Source: Humidesulfovibrio mexicanus (GTDB taxonomy: Bacteria; Desulfobacterota; Desulfovibrionia; Desulfovibrionales; Desulfovibrionaceae). Taken from it: a stretch of DNA of 64,000 nt. Below are positions 15,383 to 24,986 of this stretch, piece by piece; position 1 is the stretch's first letter, and each line of letters begins with the position of its first letter. The notes below the pieces were generated by a model. That model did not search any database. It had not been told where the DNA came from and worked only from the letters and a program-made list of their open reading frames with translations. Where the stretch lies: positions 682,596-746,595 of the forward strand of contig NZ_FZOC01000001.1 of assembly GCF_900188225.1 (NCBI RefSeq). The letters run 5' to 3'. The translations under genes were made by a program, and so were the position numbers.

Positions 15383-15712
15383 CTACCCCACCAGCTCTTG
15401 CAGGGTGCGCAGCCCCACTTGCAGCGGATAGACGAACTGCAATCCATACTCCGCTCCATCTCGCCAGCGGATTTCGCTCTGCAGCTGCTGCAGCAGGCCG
15501 TTGTCGTTCACAGCCTGAACGCAAACGACAACATCGCGCACGTCGTCGCCAGGGCGAGGCGGAGAACAACGGACCCGCGCACCGCCAGCGCTGATGTCGA
15601 TAAGCTCGGCCCGGGAGGATTGCCCTGAAAACTCCAGCGTGCAGGTCTTATTGCGGCCATGCGCCAAAAGGTGCACACGGCCATACTGTCTGCGCTCGAT
15701 TCCTGTTGCCAT
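15383..15712 (-). CDS. PilZ domain protein (predicted c-di-GMP effector)
   Basis: 109-aa protein consisting of one PilZ domain. Both c-di-GMP-binding motifs are present: RRxxxR (Arg8-x3-Arg12 in ERRQYGR) and D/NxSxxG (Asp39-Ile-Ser41-Ala-Gly-Gly44). PilZ proteins adjust flagellar motor speed or other outputs on binding c-di-GMP. The gene starts 33 bp after the chemoreceptor gene in the same direction and is followed by the terminator at 15287-15311, so it belongs to the sigma28-driven operon. A role in tuning motility in concert with the receptor is inferred. Confidence 0.85.
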   Translation of the reverse strand: MATGIERRQYGRVHLLAHGRNKTCTLEFSGQSSRAELIDISAGGARVRCSPPRPGDDVRDVVVCVQAVNDNGLLQQLQSEIRWRDGAEYGLQFVYPLQVGLRTLQELVG

Positions 15713-15745
15713 CGCCCACCCCCGAACAGAGTATTCAGAGGGAGC

Positions 15746-17770
15746 TTACTCCTCGCTGCGGAATTTCTCAACCAGCCGGGCGAGATTTCTTGCCGTTTCG
15801 GCCAAATTGGCGATGTCGCCGTTGGCCTGCTGCACATCACCCGCCATTTGCGAGGCCAACGTGTTTATTTCGCTGACGTTCGAGTTGATCTCGTCGCTGG
15901 TTGCGGACTGCTGCTCGGCTGCGGTGGCGATGGAGCGCACCATGTCGGCCATCTGTTCGGATGCATCGACAATCTGCACCAACATGCCGCCCGCCCCTCC
16001 GGCCAGATCACTGGAGCGGTCCACACGCTCCTTGGTGGCCTGCATCTGATTCACGGCGTCGGCCGTGCTGTGCTGAATGAGCTGGATGGCCGACTCCACC
16101 TCCTGGGTGGCGTTCATGGTCTTTTCCGCCAGCTTGCGCACCTCGTCGGCCACCACGGCGAAACCGCGTCCCGCATCGCCCGCGCGCGCGGCCTCAATGG
16201 CGGCGTTCAGGGCCAGCAGGTTGGTCTGGTCCGCAATGTCGTTGATGACGCTCATGACCTGCCCGATGTTCTGGGCGCTGGTCGACAGCTCGCCCAAAGC
16301 CTTGGCAAGGTTTTCCGCCGTGCCCGAGACCTGGCGTATCTCTGTCAGGGTCTTTTGCACCATTTCGCCGCCCTCGCGGGCCACGTTCCTGGCCCGGCCG
16401 GAGGCGTCCGCCGTGTCGCTGGCGTTTTTGGCCACCTCAAGCACGGTGGCGTTCATTTCCTCCATGGCGGTGGCCATCTGCGTGGTGCGGTCGCTGGTGG
16501 TGTCCATGCCGCGGGTCAGGTGGTCCATCTGCCGGGTCAAATCGCCGGAGGCCTCCTCCAGGCGCATGGCCACGGTGGTCACCTCGTTGGCCACGGCAAG
16601 CAGATTCTGGCGGTTGGCCTCAATGCGCAGGCGGTCCTGCTCCTCCTGGCTCAGGTCGATGAGCACGCCGATGGAGCCCACAACCTGGCCCTGCGTATTT
16701 TTGAGAGGCGAAATCTCCACATGCAGGGGGAAGCGGACCCCGTCGGCACGCGTGTAGCTGATGCTCCCGCTCACGGAGGAGCAGGTCTTGATGGCCTTGT
16801 CCGTGTAGGTCTCACGCTTCTCGCCGTAGAAAACCGTGTCCATGCATTTGCCCAGCACCTCGCTCTCGTCCTTGCCCAGAATGGCGACGAGCGGCCTGTT
16901 GGCCACGGTGATGACGCCCAGTTCATCGGTGACGATCATGGGCACGATGATGCCGTCGAGCAGCCCCTTGTTGTACTCCAACTGGTCCTTGATGCGCGAG
17001 ACCATGGCCCCAAGGTGGCTTGAAAGATTGGCAAGTTCGTCGTTGCCCGTGACCGTGAAGCGGGCGTCCAGGTTGCCGGAGATGACCTCGTCGGCGCTGG
17101 TGGCGATGGACTTCACCCGGCCCAGCACGGCGCGGTCCATGAAATAGTTCAGGGTCAGCACCAGGGCGGCGAGGCCCGCCAGGCACAGGGCCGCGGTCAG
17201 GTACTGGGTCATGTGCAGGGCGGACATCTGGCTGGTCAAATCCTGGCGCATGACCATGGAGCCCAGAATCTGCTTGCTTTTGCCGTGGCAGTGGTGGCAC
17301 GCGGGCTCGTTGGGGATACTCTTGACCTCGGTGAAGAAGGGCGTTCCGCCGATGGTCATGAGTTCGCTGTCCTCGCGGACGGCCTTGAGGCTCTCGGCCA
17401 CCAGGGCGGCGCTTTTCTCGTGGCCCAGCACCTCGGCCACGTCCTTGCGCTCGTCCTCCTTGCGGGTGGAGTAGGTCACATTGCCGGAAAAGTCCGCCAT
17501 GACCACGCTGATGTTCTTATGCTCCTTGGAAAGCTCCTCGAAACGGGCCAGGGTGGTTTCGGTGTCGCCCTGGCGCATGGGCCCCTCCACCACCTTGGAG
17601 ATCATCTTGGCGGAGCGCTGCGCGTTTGCGCGCACCTCGTCCAGCATGGCTTTCTTTTGCCAATGGCTGGTGGCCAAAAACAGGCAGGCGAACACGGCCA
17701 GGCTCACCAGGCTGGAGAGCAGCAACACCTTGAGGCGCAAGGAAGCGTTCACTTTTTCCATGATGCCCAT
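15746..17770 (-). CDS. Methyl-accepting chemotaxis protein with periplasmic c-type heme motif (DcrA-like)
   Basis: Membrane chemoreceptor of 674 aa. Transmembrane helices at about 13-34 and 189-211 flank a periplasmic domain that carries Cys158-His-His-Cys161-His162, a CxxCH heme c attachment site. HAMP (about 212-265), PAS (about 278-385) and a methyl-accepting signalling domain with the hairpin-tip sequence [20 protein letters not shown] follow. Heme-bearing receptors of this kind (DcrA in D. vulgaris) sense oxygen or redox potential. AGGAGG lies 5 nt before the ATG. The upstream gene encodes a tetraheme cytochrome 9 bp away, a plausible redox partner. Expression is predicted from the sigma28 promoter at 18289-18315. 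Confidence 0.93.
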   Translation of the reverse strand: MGIMEKVNASLRLKVLLLSSLVSLAVFACLFLATSHWQKKAMLDEVRANAQRSAKMISKVVEGPMRQGDTETTLARFEELSKEHKNISVVMADFSGNVTYSTRKEDERKDVAEVLGHEKSAALVAESLKAVREDSELMTIGGTPFFTEVKSIPNEPACHHCHGKSKQILGSMVMRQDLTSQMSALHMTQYLTAALCLAGLAALVLTLNYFMDRAVLGRVKSIATSADEVISGNLDARFTVTGNDELANLSSHLGAMVSRIKDQLEYNKGLLDGIIVPMIVTDELGVITVANRPLVAILGKDESEVLGKCMDTVFYGEKRETYTDKAIKTCSSVSGSISYTRADGVRFPLHVEISPLKNTQGQVVGSIGVLIDLSQEEQDRLRIEANRQNLLAVANEVTTVAMRLEEASGDLTRQMDHLTRGMDTTSDRTTQMATAMEEMNATVLEVAKNASDTADASGRARNVAREGGEMVQKTLTEIRQVSGTAENLAKALGELSTSAQNIGQVMSVINDIADQTNLLALNAAIEAARAGDAGRGFAVVADEVRKLAEKTMNATQEVESAIQLIQHSTADAVNQMQATKERVDRSSDLAGGAGGMLVQIVDASEQMADMVRSIATAAEQQSATSDEINSNVSEINTLASQMAGDVQQANGDIANLAETARNLARLVEKFRSEE

Positions 17771-17779
17771 GACGCCCTC

Positions 17780-18256
17780 CTAGTGTCCGCCGCTGTACAG
17801 CCGGGGCTTGTAGCGGAAGTTCACCACCCGCGGGTCGTTGTGGCACTTTTCGCAGTGTTTGAGGTTCAGGCGGCCCTTGCCGAGGATCTTGTCCTTGGCG
17901 CCCCCGGAATCCACATGGGCCGAGCCCGGCCCATGGCAGGACTCGCAGCCCAGGTGCCCCAGGTCAGGCGTTTTCTCGAAACTCTCGAAGCCGCCCGGCT
18001 GCCCGTAGCCGGTGGTGTGGCACCGGTAGCATTCCTTTATTTCTTCCGGGGTGAGCTTTCTGGCCATGAGCTTGACGCTCTTGTCCGACTTCGCCTTGCG
18101 GGAGTGCTTGGTGAAGGTCTCATACTCCTTTGCGTGGCACCCCTCGCAGGTGGAGGATCCCACATACGCGGCCTGGCCGCCTTGCGCCAAGGCGCTCACG
18201 ACGGAAAGGACGCAAAGACCAAGAACGCACGTCAAGGCGAACACAAGGTTGCGCAC
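17780..18256 (-). CDS. Periplasmic tetraheme cytochrome c
   Basis: Exported multiheme cytochrome, 158 aa from the GTG at 18256, chosen because GGGAGG lies 7 nt upstream. Signal peptide of about 24 residues ends SALA. Four CxxCH sites: Cys37/His41, Cys76/His80, Cys104/His108, Cys135/His139, with additional histidines available as distal ligands. Heme spacing differs from cytochrome c3 and resembles the cytochrome c554-like multiheme family. It is the first gene of the operon with the heme chemoreceptor and PilZ genes, so a role in delivering or reporting redox state to the receptor is likely but unproven. Confidence 0.9.
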   Translation of the reverse strand: MRNLVFALTCVLGLCVLSVVSALAQGGQAAYVGSSTCEGCHAKEYETFTKHSRKAKSDKSVKLMARKLTPEEIKECYRCHTTGYGQPGGFESFEKTPDLGHLGCESCHGPGSAHVDSGGAKDKILGKGRLNLKHCEKCHNDPRVVNFRYKPRLYSGGH

Positions 18257-18288
18257 CGCATGGCCTCCCATTTGAATGATACTTGAAT

Positions 18289-18315
18289 CTATCGGCAAAT
18301 TTGATGCACTCTTTA
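18289..18315 (-). promoter_or_regulatory. Sigma28 (FliA) type promoter
   Basis: Minus strand: TAAAGAGT (18315-18308), 11-bp spacer, GCCGATAG (18296-18289). The consensus for flagellar sigma28 is TAAAGTTT-N11-GCCGATAA, so spacing is exact and 13 of 16 positions agree. It lies about 33 bp before the cytochrome start. This places the cytochrome, chemoreceptor and PilZ genes in the late flagellar regulon. Confidence 0.8.
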
Positions 18316-18360
18316 CATCGCAAATACGATTTTGTCATCTTGAAATATTTATCCAAGCAC

Positions 18361-18403
18361 AAGAAAAGCCGCCGGACCCCCCACATGCGAGGGCTCCGGC
18401 GGC
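18361..18403 (-). terminator. Terminator of purL
   Basis: Minus strand: 9-bp stem GCCGCCGGA / TCCGGCGGC with an 18-nt loop, followed by TTTTCTT. Located just after the purL stop. Confidence 0.75.
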
Positions 18404-18425
18404 TTGAAGCGCTGGTTGCGCGCCG

Positions 18426-21400
18426 CTACCAGTTCAGCGGGGCCTTGAACGCCTGGGCAAGGGCTTCCACTTCTGCACAGACTACGTATTCTTGCCCCTG
18501 CGTAACAGTAAGCGCGCCATGCACGGCTTCACCAATGCACGCGCAATGCTGCCCGGCGAAGTGGGCCTCGAAGGCCGCCGCGTTCTCCGGGGCCACCCCC
18601 ACCAGCAAACGGCTGGCGGACTCGCTGTACAGCAGCTCCAGGGCGTTGGCGCAGCCGCAGGACGGCACCTTGGCCAAATCCACCCGCGCGCCCAGCCTGC
18701 CGCCGATGCACATCTCGGACAGAGCCACGCCCAGACCGCCATCGGAGCAATCGTGGCAAGAAGACACGAGCCCCTTGTGCACGGCCTCGAAGTACCGCAG
18801 GTAGCGTTCCCGCGCGGCCACCATGTCCACCTGGGGCACCTCGCCCCCGGCGATGCCGAGCTCGCTGGCGAGTTCGCTGCCGCCAAGCTCCGGCCGGGTC
18901 AGGCCCAACACGTAGAGCCGCTCGCCCGGCCGCTTCAGGTCAGAGGTCACGGCGCGCTTCACGTCGGGCATTTTGGCCATGACCGAGTACAGCACCGTGG
19001 GCGGGATGGAGATTTTGACCCCGCCGCCCTTGTAGTCGTTCTTCATGGAGTCCTTGCCGGAGACGCAGGGCACGCCGAAACCCCGGCAGAAGTGGTCCAG
19101 GGCCTGGTTGGCGCGCACCAGCTGGGCCAGCTTGTACTGGCCGTCGGGCGTGGTCTCGCTCTCCACGGGGTCGCACCAGCAGAAGTTGTCCACGCCCGCC
19201 ATGTGGCGCAGGTCCGCGCCCACGGCCACGGCCCCGCGCACGGCCTCGTCAATGGCGTTGGCCATCATCCAATAGGTGTCCAGGTCGCTGAACTTGGGAC
19301 AGATGCCGTTGGAGAGCACAAGTCCCTCGTCGCTTTCAAAATCCGGCCGGATGACCGCCGCGTCGGCCGGGCCGTCGCGCTTTACGCCCACCAGGGGCTT
19401 GACGATGCTCCTGCCCTGGACCTCGTGGTCGTACTGGCGGATGACGTATTCCTTGCTGCAGATGTTGAGGCGGCCAAGCATCCGACAGAGCAGCGCGCCC
19501 TGGTCCTGATCGGCCGGGAACGGGTCGGCCTTGGCCGCAGGCTTTTTCCAGCGGGCCTTGAGCTCCATCTGCGGCAGGCCCTCGTGCAGAAACTCCATGG
19601 ACAAGCGGGTGACGGTCTTGTCCCCGTAGCGCACGTGGAAGAAGCCGGAGTCGGTGTAGGTGCCAAGGGCCGTGCTCTCCACGCCCATCTCGCGGGAAAG
19701 GGCCATGAACGCGTCCAGTTTTTCCGGCGGCACCGCGCAGGTCATGCGTTCCTGCGCCTCGGAGACGAGAATCTCCCAGGGCTTGAGCCCGTCGTACTTG
19801 AGGGGGGCCTTGGCCAAGTCCAGGTCGCAGCCGCCGCAGTCCTGGGCCATTTCGCCCACGCTGGACGACAACCCGCCAGCGCCGTTGTCGGTGATGGCGT
19901 TGTACAGACCGCGGTCGCGCGCGCGCATGAGGAAGTCGTACATCTTGCGCTGGGTGATGGGATCGCCGATTTGCACCGCCGTTGCGGGCGACCCCTCGTG
20001 CAACTCCTCCGACGAGAAGGTTGCGCCGTGGATGCCGTCCTTGCCGATGCGGCCGCCGCTCATGACGATAACGTCGCCGGCGCGGGCGCGCTTCTCGTGG
20101 CTAGGCCTGCCCGCCACGGTGACGGGCATGGTGCCCACCGTGCCGCAGTACACCAGCGGCTTGCCCAGGTAGCGCTCGTCGAACACGATGGCTCCGTTCA
20201 CGGTGGGGATGCCGCTCTTGTTGCCGCCGTGTTCCACGCCCTCGCGCACGCCCTCGAACACGCGGCGCGGGTGCAGCAGCCTGGGGGGCAGTTCGCCCTC
20301 GTAAAACGGCGAGGCGAAGCAGAACACATCGGTATTGCACAAAAGATTCGCGCCAAGGCCGGTGCCCATGGGGTCGCGGTTCACGCCCACGATGCCCGTG
20401 AGCGCGCCGCCGTAGGGATCCAGCGCAGAGGGCGAGTTGTGGGTCTCCACCTTGATGCAGACGTTCAGCCGCTCGTTGAAGCGGATGACGCCCGCGTTGT
20501 CCTTGAACACGGACAGGCAGAAGTCGTCCGTGCCCTTGGCCTGGCGGATGGCCTGGGTGCTGCCCTTGATGCAGGTCGAGTAGAGGCTGTCGATGCGCGC
20601 GCAGCGCCCGCTCTCCTCGTCAGCATAGTCGATCTTGGCGGTGAAGATCTTGTGCTTGCAGTGTTCGCTCCAGGTCTGGGCCAGCACCTCCACCTCGGCG
20701 TCGGTGGGGTTGCCCGCCAGTTCCGGGGGCAGGCCCGCGGCCGCGCGCGCGGCGCGTACCGCCGGGTCCGTGTAGTAGGCGACGATGGTTTTCATCTCCG
20801 CCAGCGAAAGCGCCAGGGTGTTGGAGCGGCTGAAGGCGGTCAATTCCTCGTCGCTCATGGTGGCGAGGGGAATCACGGCCACCTCGTCGCTGGCCTGGCC
20901 GGTGACGCGCGCGGTGCGCGGCGCAAAGCCCGGCGCGGCCGCCCACTGCTCGGCGCTTTTCAGCTCAAAGCGTTGGATGAGCTCATTGGCGAGCAGGTCG
21001 CGGGCGATGTGCAGCGCGGTCTTCTCGTCCAGCGCGCTTCCGGGCGCGCCCTTGAGCAGATATTGCACGCTGGTATAGACGCTCACGGCCTTGGCAGCCT
21101 GCCCTTCGAGCCCCAGCATAAGCAGGATGGTCTCGCGCGCGGTCCGGGCCTCATTGTCGGTGACGCCAGGGCGGAAGCCCACCTCAAGGGCCCAGTCAAA
21201 GCCTTCCGCCTTGGCAATGGGCGCAAGGGAAATCTCGTGCAGCACCGGGTCGTGCAGGGCGGCTGCATCCATGACCGCCTGGGCCTGCGCCTGGTCCAGG
21301 CCCTCCACGGCGTACACGCGGACGATGCCCACGCGGGCCAGCTCCAGCCCCAGCTCGCCCTTGATCTTGCGCAGAACGCGCTCGCCCACAACGTCGCGCA

Positions 21401-21437
21401 CCTGGGGTTTCAGCCCCAACTCGAAGCGCAGAAGCAT
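18426..21437 (-). CDS. purL: Phosphoribosylformylglycinamidine synthase PurL (PurS-PurL fusion type)
   Basis: Fourth step of purine synthesis: converts FGAR to FGAM using ammonia from glutamine. The 1003-aa protein starts with a PurS-like region (about 1-170), then two tandem AIR-synthase-like halves; QTWSEHCKHKIF and KVETHNSPSALDP are FGAM synthase signatures, and CHDCSDGGLGVALSEM lies in the second half. There is no glutaminase (PurQ) domain, so a separate PurQ must supply ammonia. AAGGAG precedes the ATG. It lies 48 bp downstream of the HDOD-GGDEF gene and ends at a strong terminator. Confidence 0.92.
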   Translation of the reverse strand: MLLRFELGLKPQVRDVVGERVLRKIKGELGLELARVGIVRVYAVEGLDQAQAQAVMDAAALHDPVLHEISLAPIAKAEGFDWALEVGFRPGVTDNEARTARETILLMLGLEGQAAKAVSVYTSVQYLLKGAPGSALDEKTALHIARDLLANELIQRFELKSAEQWAAAPGFAPRTARVTGQASDEVAVIPLATMSDEELTAFSRSNTLALSLAEMKTIVAYYTDPAVRAARAAAGLPPELAGNPTDAEVEVLAQTWSEHCKHKIFTAKIDYADEESGRCARIDSLYSTCIKGSTQAIRQAKGTDDFCLSVFKDNAGVIRFNERLNVCIKVETHNSPSALDPYGGALTGIVGVNRDPMGTGLGANLLCNTDVFCFASPFYEGELPPRLLHPRRVFEGVREGVEHGGNKSGIPTVNGAIVFDERYLGKPLVYCGTVGTMPVTVAGRPSHEKRARAGDVIVMSGGRIGKDGIHGATFSSEELHEGSPATAVQIGDPITQRKMYDFLMRARDRGLYNAITDNGAGGLSSSVGEMAQDCGGCDLDLAKAPLKYDGLKPWEILVSEAQERMTCAVPPEKLDAFMALSREMGVESTALGTYTDSGFFHVRYGDKTVTRLSMEFLHEGLPQMELKARWKKPAAKADPFPADQDQGALLCRMLGRLNICSKEYVIRQYDHEVQGRSIVKPLVGVKRDGPADAAVIRPDFESDEGLVLSNGICPKFSDLDTYWMMANAIDEAVRGAVAVGADLRHMAGVDNFCWCDPVESETTPDGQYKLAQLVRANQALDHFCRGFGVPCVSGKDSMKNDYKGGGVKISIPPTVLYSVMAKMPDVKRAVTSDLKRPGERLYVLGLTRPELGGSELASELGIAGGEVPQVDMVAARERYLRYFEAVHKGLVSSCHDCSDGGLGVALSEMCIGGRLGARVDLAKVPSCGCANALELLYSESASRLLVGVAPENAAAFEAHFAGQHCACIGEAVHGALTVTQGQEYVVCAEVEALAQAFKAPLNW

Positions 21438-21485
21438 ACCGGATTCTCCTTGAGCAAGGCCGGTGGTCCGGCCGTTTCTAGTGTG

Positions 21486-24002
21486 TCAGCGCAACACGGG
21501 GCCGTCGTCGCCCACCATGGCGTCGCCGCCGGCGGCCTTGGCCGCGTAGGCCCAGTTGTCCACTCGTTTGAGCAGGCTCTTTGCGCTGTCGTCGTCCCGA
21601 AGATATGAAAAGCCCAGACTCACGCTCACCAAATCGCGCAGTTGGACGCGCACGTCCTCGCGAATGCGCCGGGCGATGGCCGCAAGGCGCTCCCGGTCCA
21701 CCTCGGTGACGATGACGGCGAATTCGTCACCGCCGTAGCGGCAGGGGTGGTCCATGCCCTGGCGCACCAGGCGCAGCAGCAGCCCGGCCACGGACTTGAG
21801 CACCTCGTCGCCCGCGGCGTGCCCCTTGGAGTCGTTGACCTCCTTGAAGCGGTCCAGGTCGAAAAACACCAGGCCCAGGCCGCGTCCTGTGCGGCGGCTG
21901 CGCGCCACCTCCCGCTCCAGGGTGGCGTGGAACTGGTAGTGGTTGTACAGGCCGGTAAGCCCATCAAGCAAGGCCCGCGCCTTCAGCTTGGCCTCCAGGC
22001 GGCGAATCTGCGTCAGGTCGCGCCCCACCACCAGGCACTCGCGGCTCCGGGGCGCTGCGCCTTCGGGCTTGCCGCCAAGGGGGGCGAAGGACAATTCGTA
22101 GGGCAGCTCGGCCCCGCCCTGGGCGTGCAGCAGCACCTCCACATGGGCATGGCCTTCGGCTTCAAGCAGTTCCGGCCCCCACCCGTCCACGTGGCTCACC
22201 GCTGGCGAGAACACCTCCAGGAAGTCGCGCCCGGCCAGCCCCAACTCCATCTGCGAGCAGTACTCGACGACGCCGGACGGCGAAACGGTGAGCACCAGCT
22301 CGTGCATGGAGGAGACAAGGCGTTCCAGAAAGCTCTTGCGGCGCAGGGTCTGCACTTCCAGCTCGGAAAGCTCGCGCAGGTCCTCGAAAAGCACCAGAAA
22401 GCCGCCATCCGGCTGCCTGTGCGCCGAAAGGTACAGAACCCCGTCACGCGCGGCCCCGTCCTGATCGACCCCCAGGAAGTAATCAATGGCGGCGTAACGT
22501 TCCCTGTCAACATCGGTCACGAAGGCGGCGAACGCCGAGCAGGTTTCGGCGGGCAGGCGGCTGGGCAAAAGCTCCACCAGGGGCCGCCCCTTGGCCGAGG
22601 GGCAAAGGCTCAGAAATCGAGACAGCCTCCCGTTGGCCTCGACCACGCGCCCCTGCGCGTCCAGCCGGGCCACGCCGACGGGAATGGCGTCAAAGGCCAG
22701 GGCCTTCTCCTCCAGCACGGCCTGGCGGGCGCTGTAGTGCTCAAACCCCTGGGCAAAAAAGCGCAAGTATAAGGAAAGATTTGTCATATCCTCGCGGGTG
22801 AGGGTGGCTTCGCCCAGCCGCAGTTCGCCCAGCCGCGTGCCGGAACAGGAGATTTCCAGGCCGGAGGTGCGCAGACGCCAGGGAATGGCGCCGGGCCGGA
22901 ACAGGCCGTCGGTCCGCTCCAGGCTGCCGGAGGGCGTCAAATGGTACAGGCGGTAGCCCTGGCTCTGCGGCGCGCGCAGGGCCACGTCCCAGCTTTTCAC
23001 GTCCCAGTTGAGCTTGATGTGCTTGCCCAGCACCCGCGCCACGGAGGAAAGCCCGCCCTCGACGGTAAGCAGATCCATGCTGAGAAAGCAAAAGCCCTGC
23101 ATGATCTTCACCGAGTGCCGGTAATAGGCGCGGTTTTCCTCGCCCTCGGCAATGCCCAGGGAGCCCAGCATGGAGCGGAACCGCTCCAGGCAGCGCTTGC
23201 GAAACTCCTCCACCTCACGCTCGGAAAGCCCCAGCACCGTACGCAACAGCCCCTCGAACTGCACTACGCCAAACGGCCCGCTCACGTGGCCAAGCTCCAC
23301 CTCGGACCACTGGGTGGCCAGCGCCACGGCCTGGGCAAGGGGGGGCAGGTCGGCCAGCGAATCCACGGCGTGATGGAAGCGCACGCTCTCGCAAATTTCC
23401 GCCGGAATGCCCCAGCGCACCAGCAACATCTGCGAAAGGGCCGCGTGGTTCATGCCCCAGGCCTCGGCCTCGCGGTCCAGCTGGCCCCGCTCCAGCACGG
23501 TGAGCCGGTCGCGCTGTTCGGGCTCCGGCAGGTATTCGCTGGCCGCGCAACGCAGAAACAGCAGCGACACATCCTTGAGCAGGCAGCAAAGGTAGGCTTG
23601 GTCGGCCTGCGCGGGGCACAACTTCTGGGCCAGCAGCTCGGCGGCGATGGACGACCAGGTCACCAGCCGCCAGTCGGGGTAGAAATCATAATGGCATTCG
23701 GGAAAGCCGCTCTCCAGATCCTTGTGCAGGGTCATGGAAACGGCCACTTTGAGGATCTCTCGGCTGCCGAGCACAAGGGCCGCGCGGGAGAGGTCGGTGA
23801 CCTTCTGCGGCAGGCCGTAGAAGGCGGAGTTCACGAGGTTCAGGACCGTGGTGGCCAAGGCTGGGTCCAGGCGCAGGGTCTCGCCCATGACGCCGAAGTC
23901 CGGCTCGGGCTTCAGCGCCTCCTGCATCAGCCGGAGCATGACCGGAGAAAGCGAGAGCCTCTGGAGCAGATGCGGCGAATTGAGCAGCAGGTTCCCGGCC
24001 AT
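21486..24002 (-). CDS. HDOD-PAS-GGDEF signalling protein (predicted diguanylate cyclase)
   Basis: Cytoplasmic 838-aa signalling protein without transmembrane helices. Residues about 1-260 form an HDOD domain (LDPALATTVLNLVNSAFYG, then SVRFHHAVDSLADL). The middle holds two PAS-like regions, and the C-terminal GGDEF domain has an intact active site (CRYGGDEFAV, about residue 757), so c-di-GMP synthesis is expected. The typical inhibitory RxxD site before GGDEF is not seen (RxxxD instead). The start at 24002 lacks a strong ribosome site and lies 10 bp after the prenyl synthase gene, suggesting coupling. Its input signal is unknown. Confidence 0.88.
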   Translation of the reverse strand: MAGNLLLNSPHLLQRLSLSPVMLRLMQEALKPEPDFGVMGETLRLDPALATTVLNLVNSAFYGLPQKVTDLSRAALVLGSREILKVAVSMTLHKDLESGFPECHYDFYPDWRLVTWSSIAAELLAQKLCPAQADQAYLCCLLKDVSLLFLRCAASEYLPEPEQRDRLTVLERGQLDREAEAWGMNHAALSQMLLVRWGIPAEICESVRFHHAVDSLADLPPLAQAVALATQWSEVELGHVSGPFGVVQFEGLLRTVLGLSEREVEEFRKRCLERFRSMLGSLGIAEGEENRAYYRHSVKIMQGFCFLSMDLLTVEGGLSSVARVLGKHIKLNWDVKSWDVALRAPQSQGYRLYHLTPSGSLERTDGLFRPGAIPWRLRTSGLEISCSGTRLGELRLGEATLTREDMTNLSLYLRFFAQGFEHYSARQAVLEEKALAFDAIPVGVARLDAQGRVVEANGRLSRFLSLCPSAKGRPLVELLPSRLPAETCSAFAAFVTDVDRERYAAIDYFLGVDQDGAARDGVLYLSAHRQPDGGFLVLFEDLRELSELEVQTLRRKSFLERLVSSMHELVLTVSPSGVVEYCSQMELGLAGRDFLEVFSPAVSHVDGWGPELLEAEGHAHVEVLLHAQGGAELPYELSFAPLGGKPEGAAPRSRECLVVGRDLTQIRRLEAKLKARALLDGLTGLYNHYQFHATLEREVARSRRTGRGLGLVFFDLDRFKEVNDSKGHAAGDEVLKSVAGLLLRLVRQGMDHPCRYGGDEFAVIVTEVDRERLAAIARRIREDVRVQLRDLVSVSLGFSYLRDDDSAKSLLKRVDNWAYAAKAAGGDAMVGDDGPVLR

Positions 24003-24012
24003 CGGCCCCCCG

Positions 24013-24981
24013 TCATTTGCGTCTGGAAAGGACGTACTCCGCAGCCTGGGCCAGGACCGCCCGCTCAGGCGTTTCCGGCAGGGCGCCAAGCGCCGCCAAC
24101 GCGGCGTCAACATAGCGCCGCGCGGCCTCGCGGGTCTCGTCGGCAAACCCCTTTTCCCGCACCTCGGCCACAATGCGTGCGGCATCCTCGACAGTCAACC
24201 GCTTTTCCCGCAGGGCCGTCAGCAGCGCCGAGGACTCCGCCTGGGGCAGGCTCTCAAGGTACAGAATCAGCGGGAGGGTCATCTTGCCTTCGCGCAGGTC
24301 GCCGCCGGCGGGCTTGCCCATCTCGCTCTCGGAGACCGCGTAGTCCAGCGCGTCGTCCACCAGTTGGAAGGCGATGCCCAGGTTCAGGCCGAAGTCCCCG
24401 GCCAGGTCCTCCAGGGCGCGGTCGCGGCTGGCGAGGGCGGCCCCGCAGCGGCAGGCCGTCTCGATGAGTCGGGCGGTCTTGCCGATGATGATGTCCAGAT
24501 AGGCCTGCCGGTCCACACTGGGCCGCGCCGTATGCGCCAGCTCCAGGATCTCGCCCTCGGCCGTGGCCATAATGCCCCGGGCCAGGAGCGCGTTCAGCCG
24601 GGGGATGTCGTAGCCCGCGCCAAGGCTGTTGGCCAAGGCCAGCAGCACGTCTCCGGCCAGAATGGTCTCGGTGACGCCGAAGGCCACATGCGCACTGGTC
24701 TTGCCCCGCCGGGTCTGGGCCTGGTCCAGCACATCGTCGTGCAGCAGGGTGGCGGTGTGCAGCATCTCCAGGGCGCACGCCATGGGCAGCACGTCGCCCT
24801 GCCCGTGGCCCAAGGCGCGGGCGCAAAGAATGGTCAGCATGGGCCGGATGCGCTTGCCCCCGGAGAGCAGCACATGGCGCGCCACCTCGCGCACAAGCCC
24901 GTCAAGCCTGTCCGCCTCGGCGGCGAGGAAGGCGTTGATGCCGGGAATCTCCCTGGCGAAGTAGGCGCGCATTTCGTTCAT
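24013..24981 (-). CDS. Polyprenyl diphosphate synthase (menaquinone side chain)
   Basis: Trans-prenyltransferase of about 322 aa that elongates farnesyl diphosphate to the long chain for menaquinone. First Asp-rich motif in LHDDVLDQAQTRRGK, second in FQLVDDALDY, plus GGKRIRP near the N-terminus. The start could also be GTG at 24990, which overlaps the mqnB stop as GTGA; the ATG at 24981 is given because the family starts close to it. Its position next to mqnB (futalosine hydrolase), with ubiE/menG nearby, supports a menaquinone role. Chain length cannot be set from sequence by eye. Confidence 0.9.
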   Translation of the reverse strand: MNEMRAYFAREIPGINAFLAAEADRLDGLVREVARHVLLSGGKRIRPMLTILCARALGHGQGDVLPMACALEMLHTATLLHDDVLDQAQTRRGKTSAHVAFGVTETILAGDVLLALANSLGAGYDIPRLNALLARGIMATAEGEILELAHTARPSVDRQAYLDIIIGKTARLIETACRCGAALASRDRALEDLAGDFGLNLGIAFQLVDDALDYAVSESEMGKPAGGDLREGKMTLPLILYLESLPQAESSALLTALREKRLTVEDAARIVAEVREKGFADETREAARRYVDAALAALGALPETPERAVLAQAAEYVLSRRK

Positions 24982-24986
24982 GCCGT

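Noticed and set aside
18492-21608. Long open frame (over 1000 codons) on the plus strand opposite purL
   Set aside because: Antisense to a clearly recognised gene; composition is His/Gly/Val-rich as produced by GC-rich complementary codons, with no domain or ribosome site.
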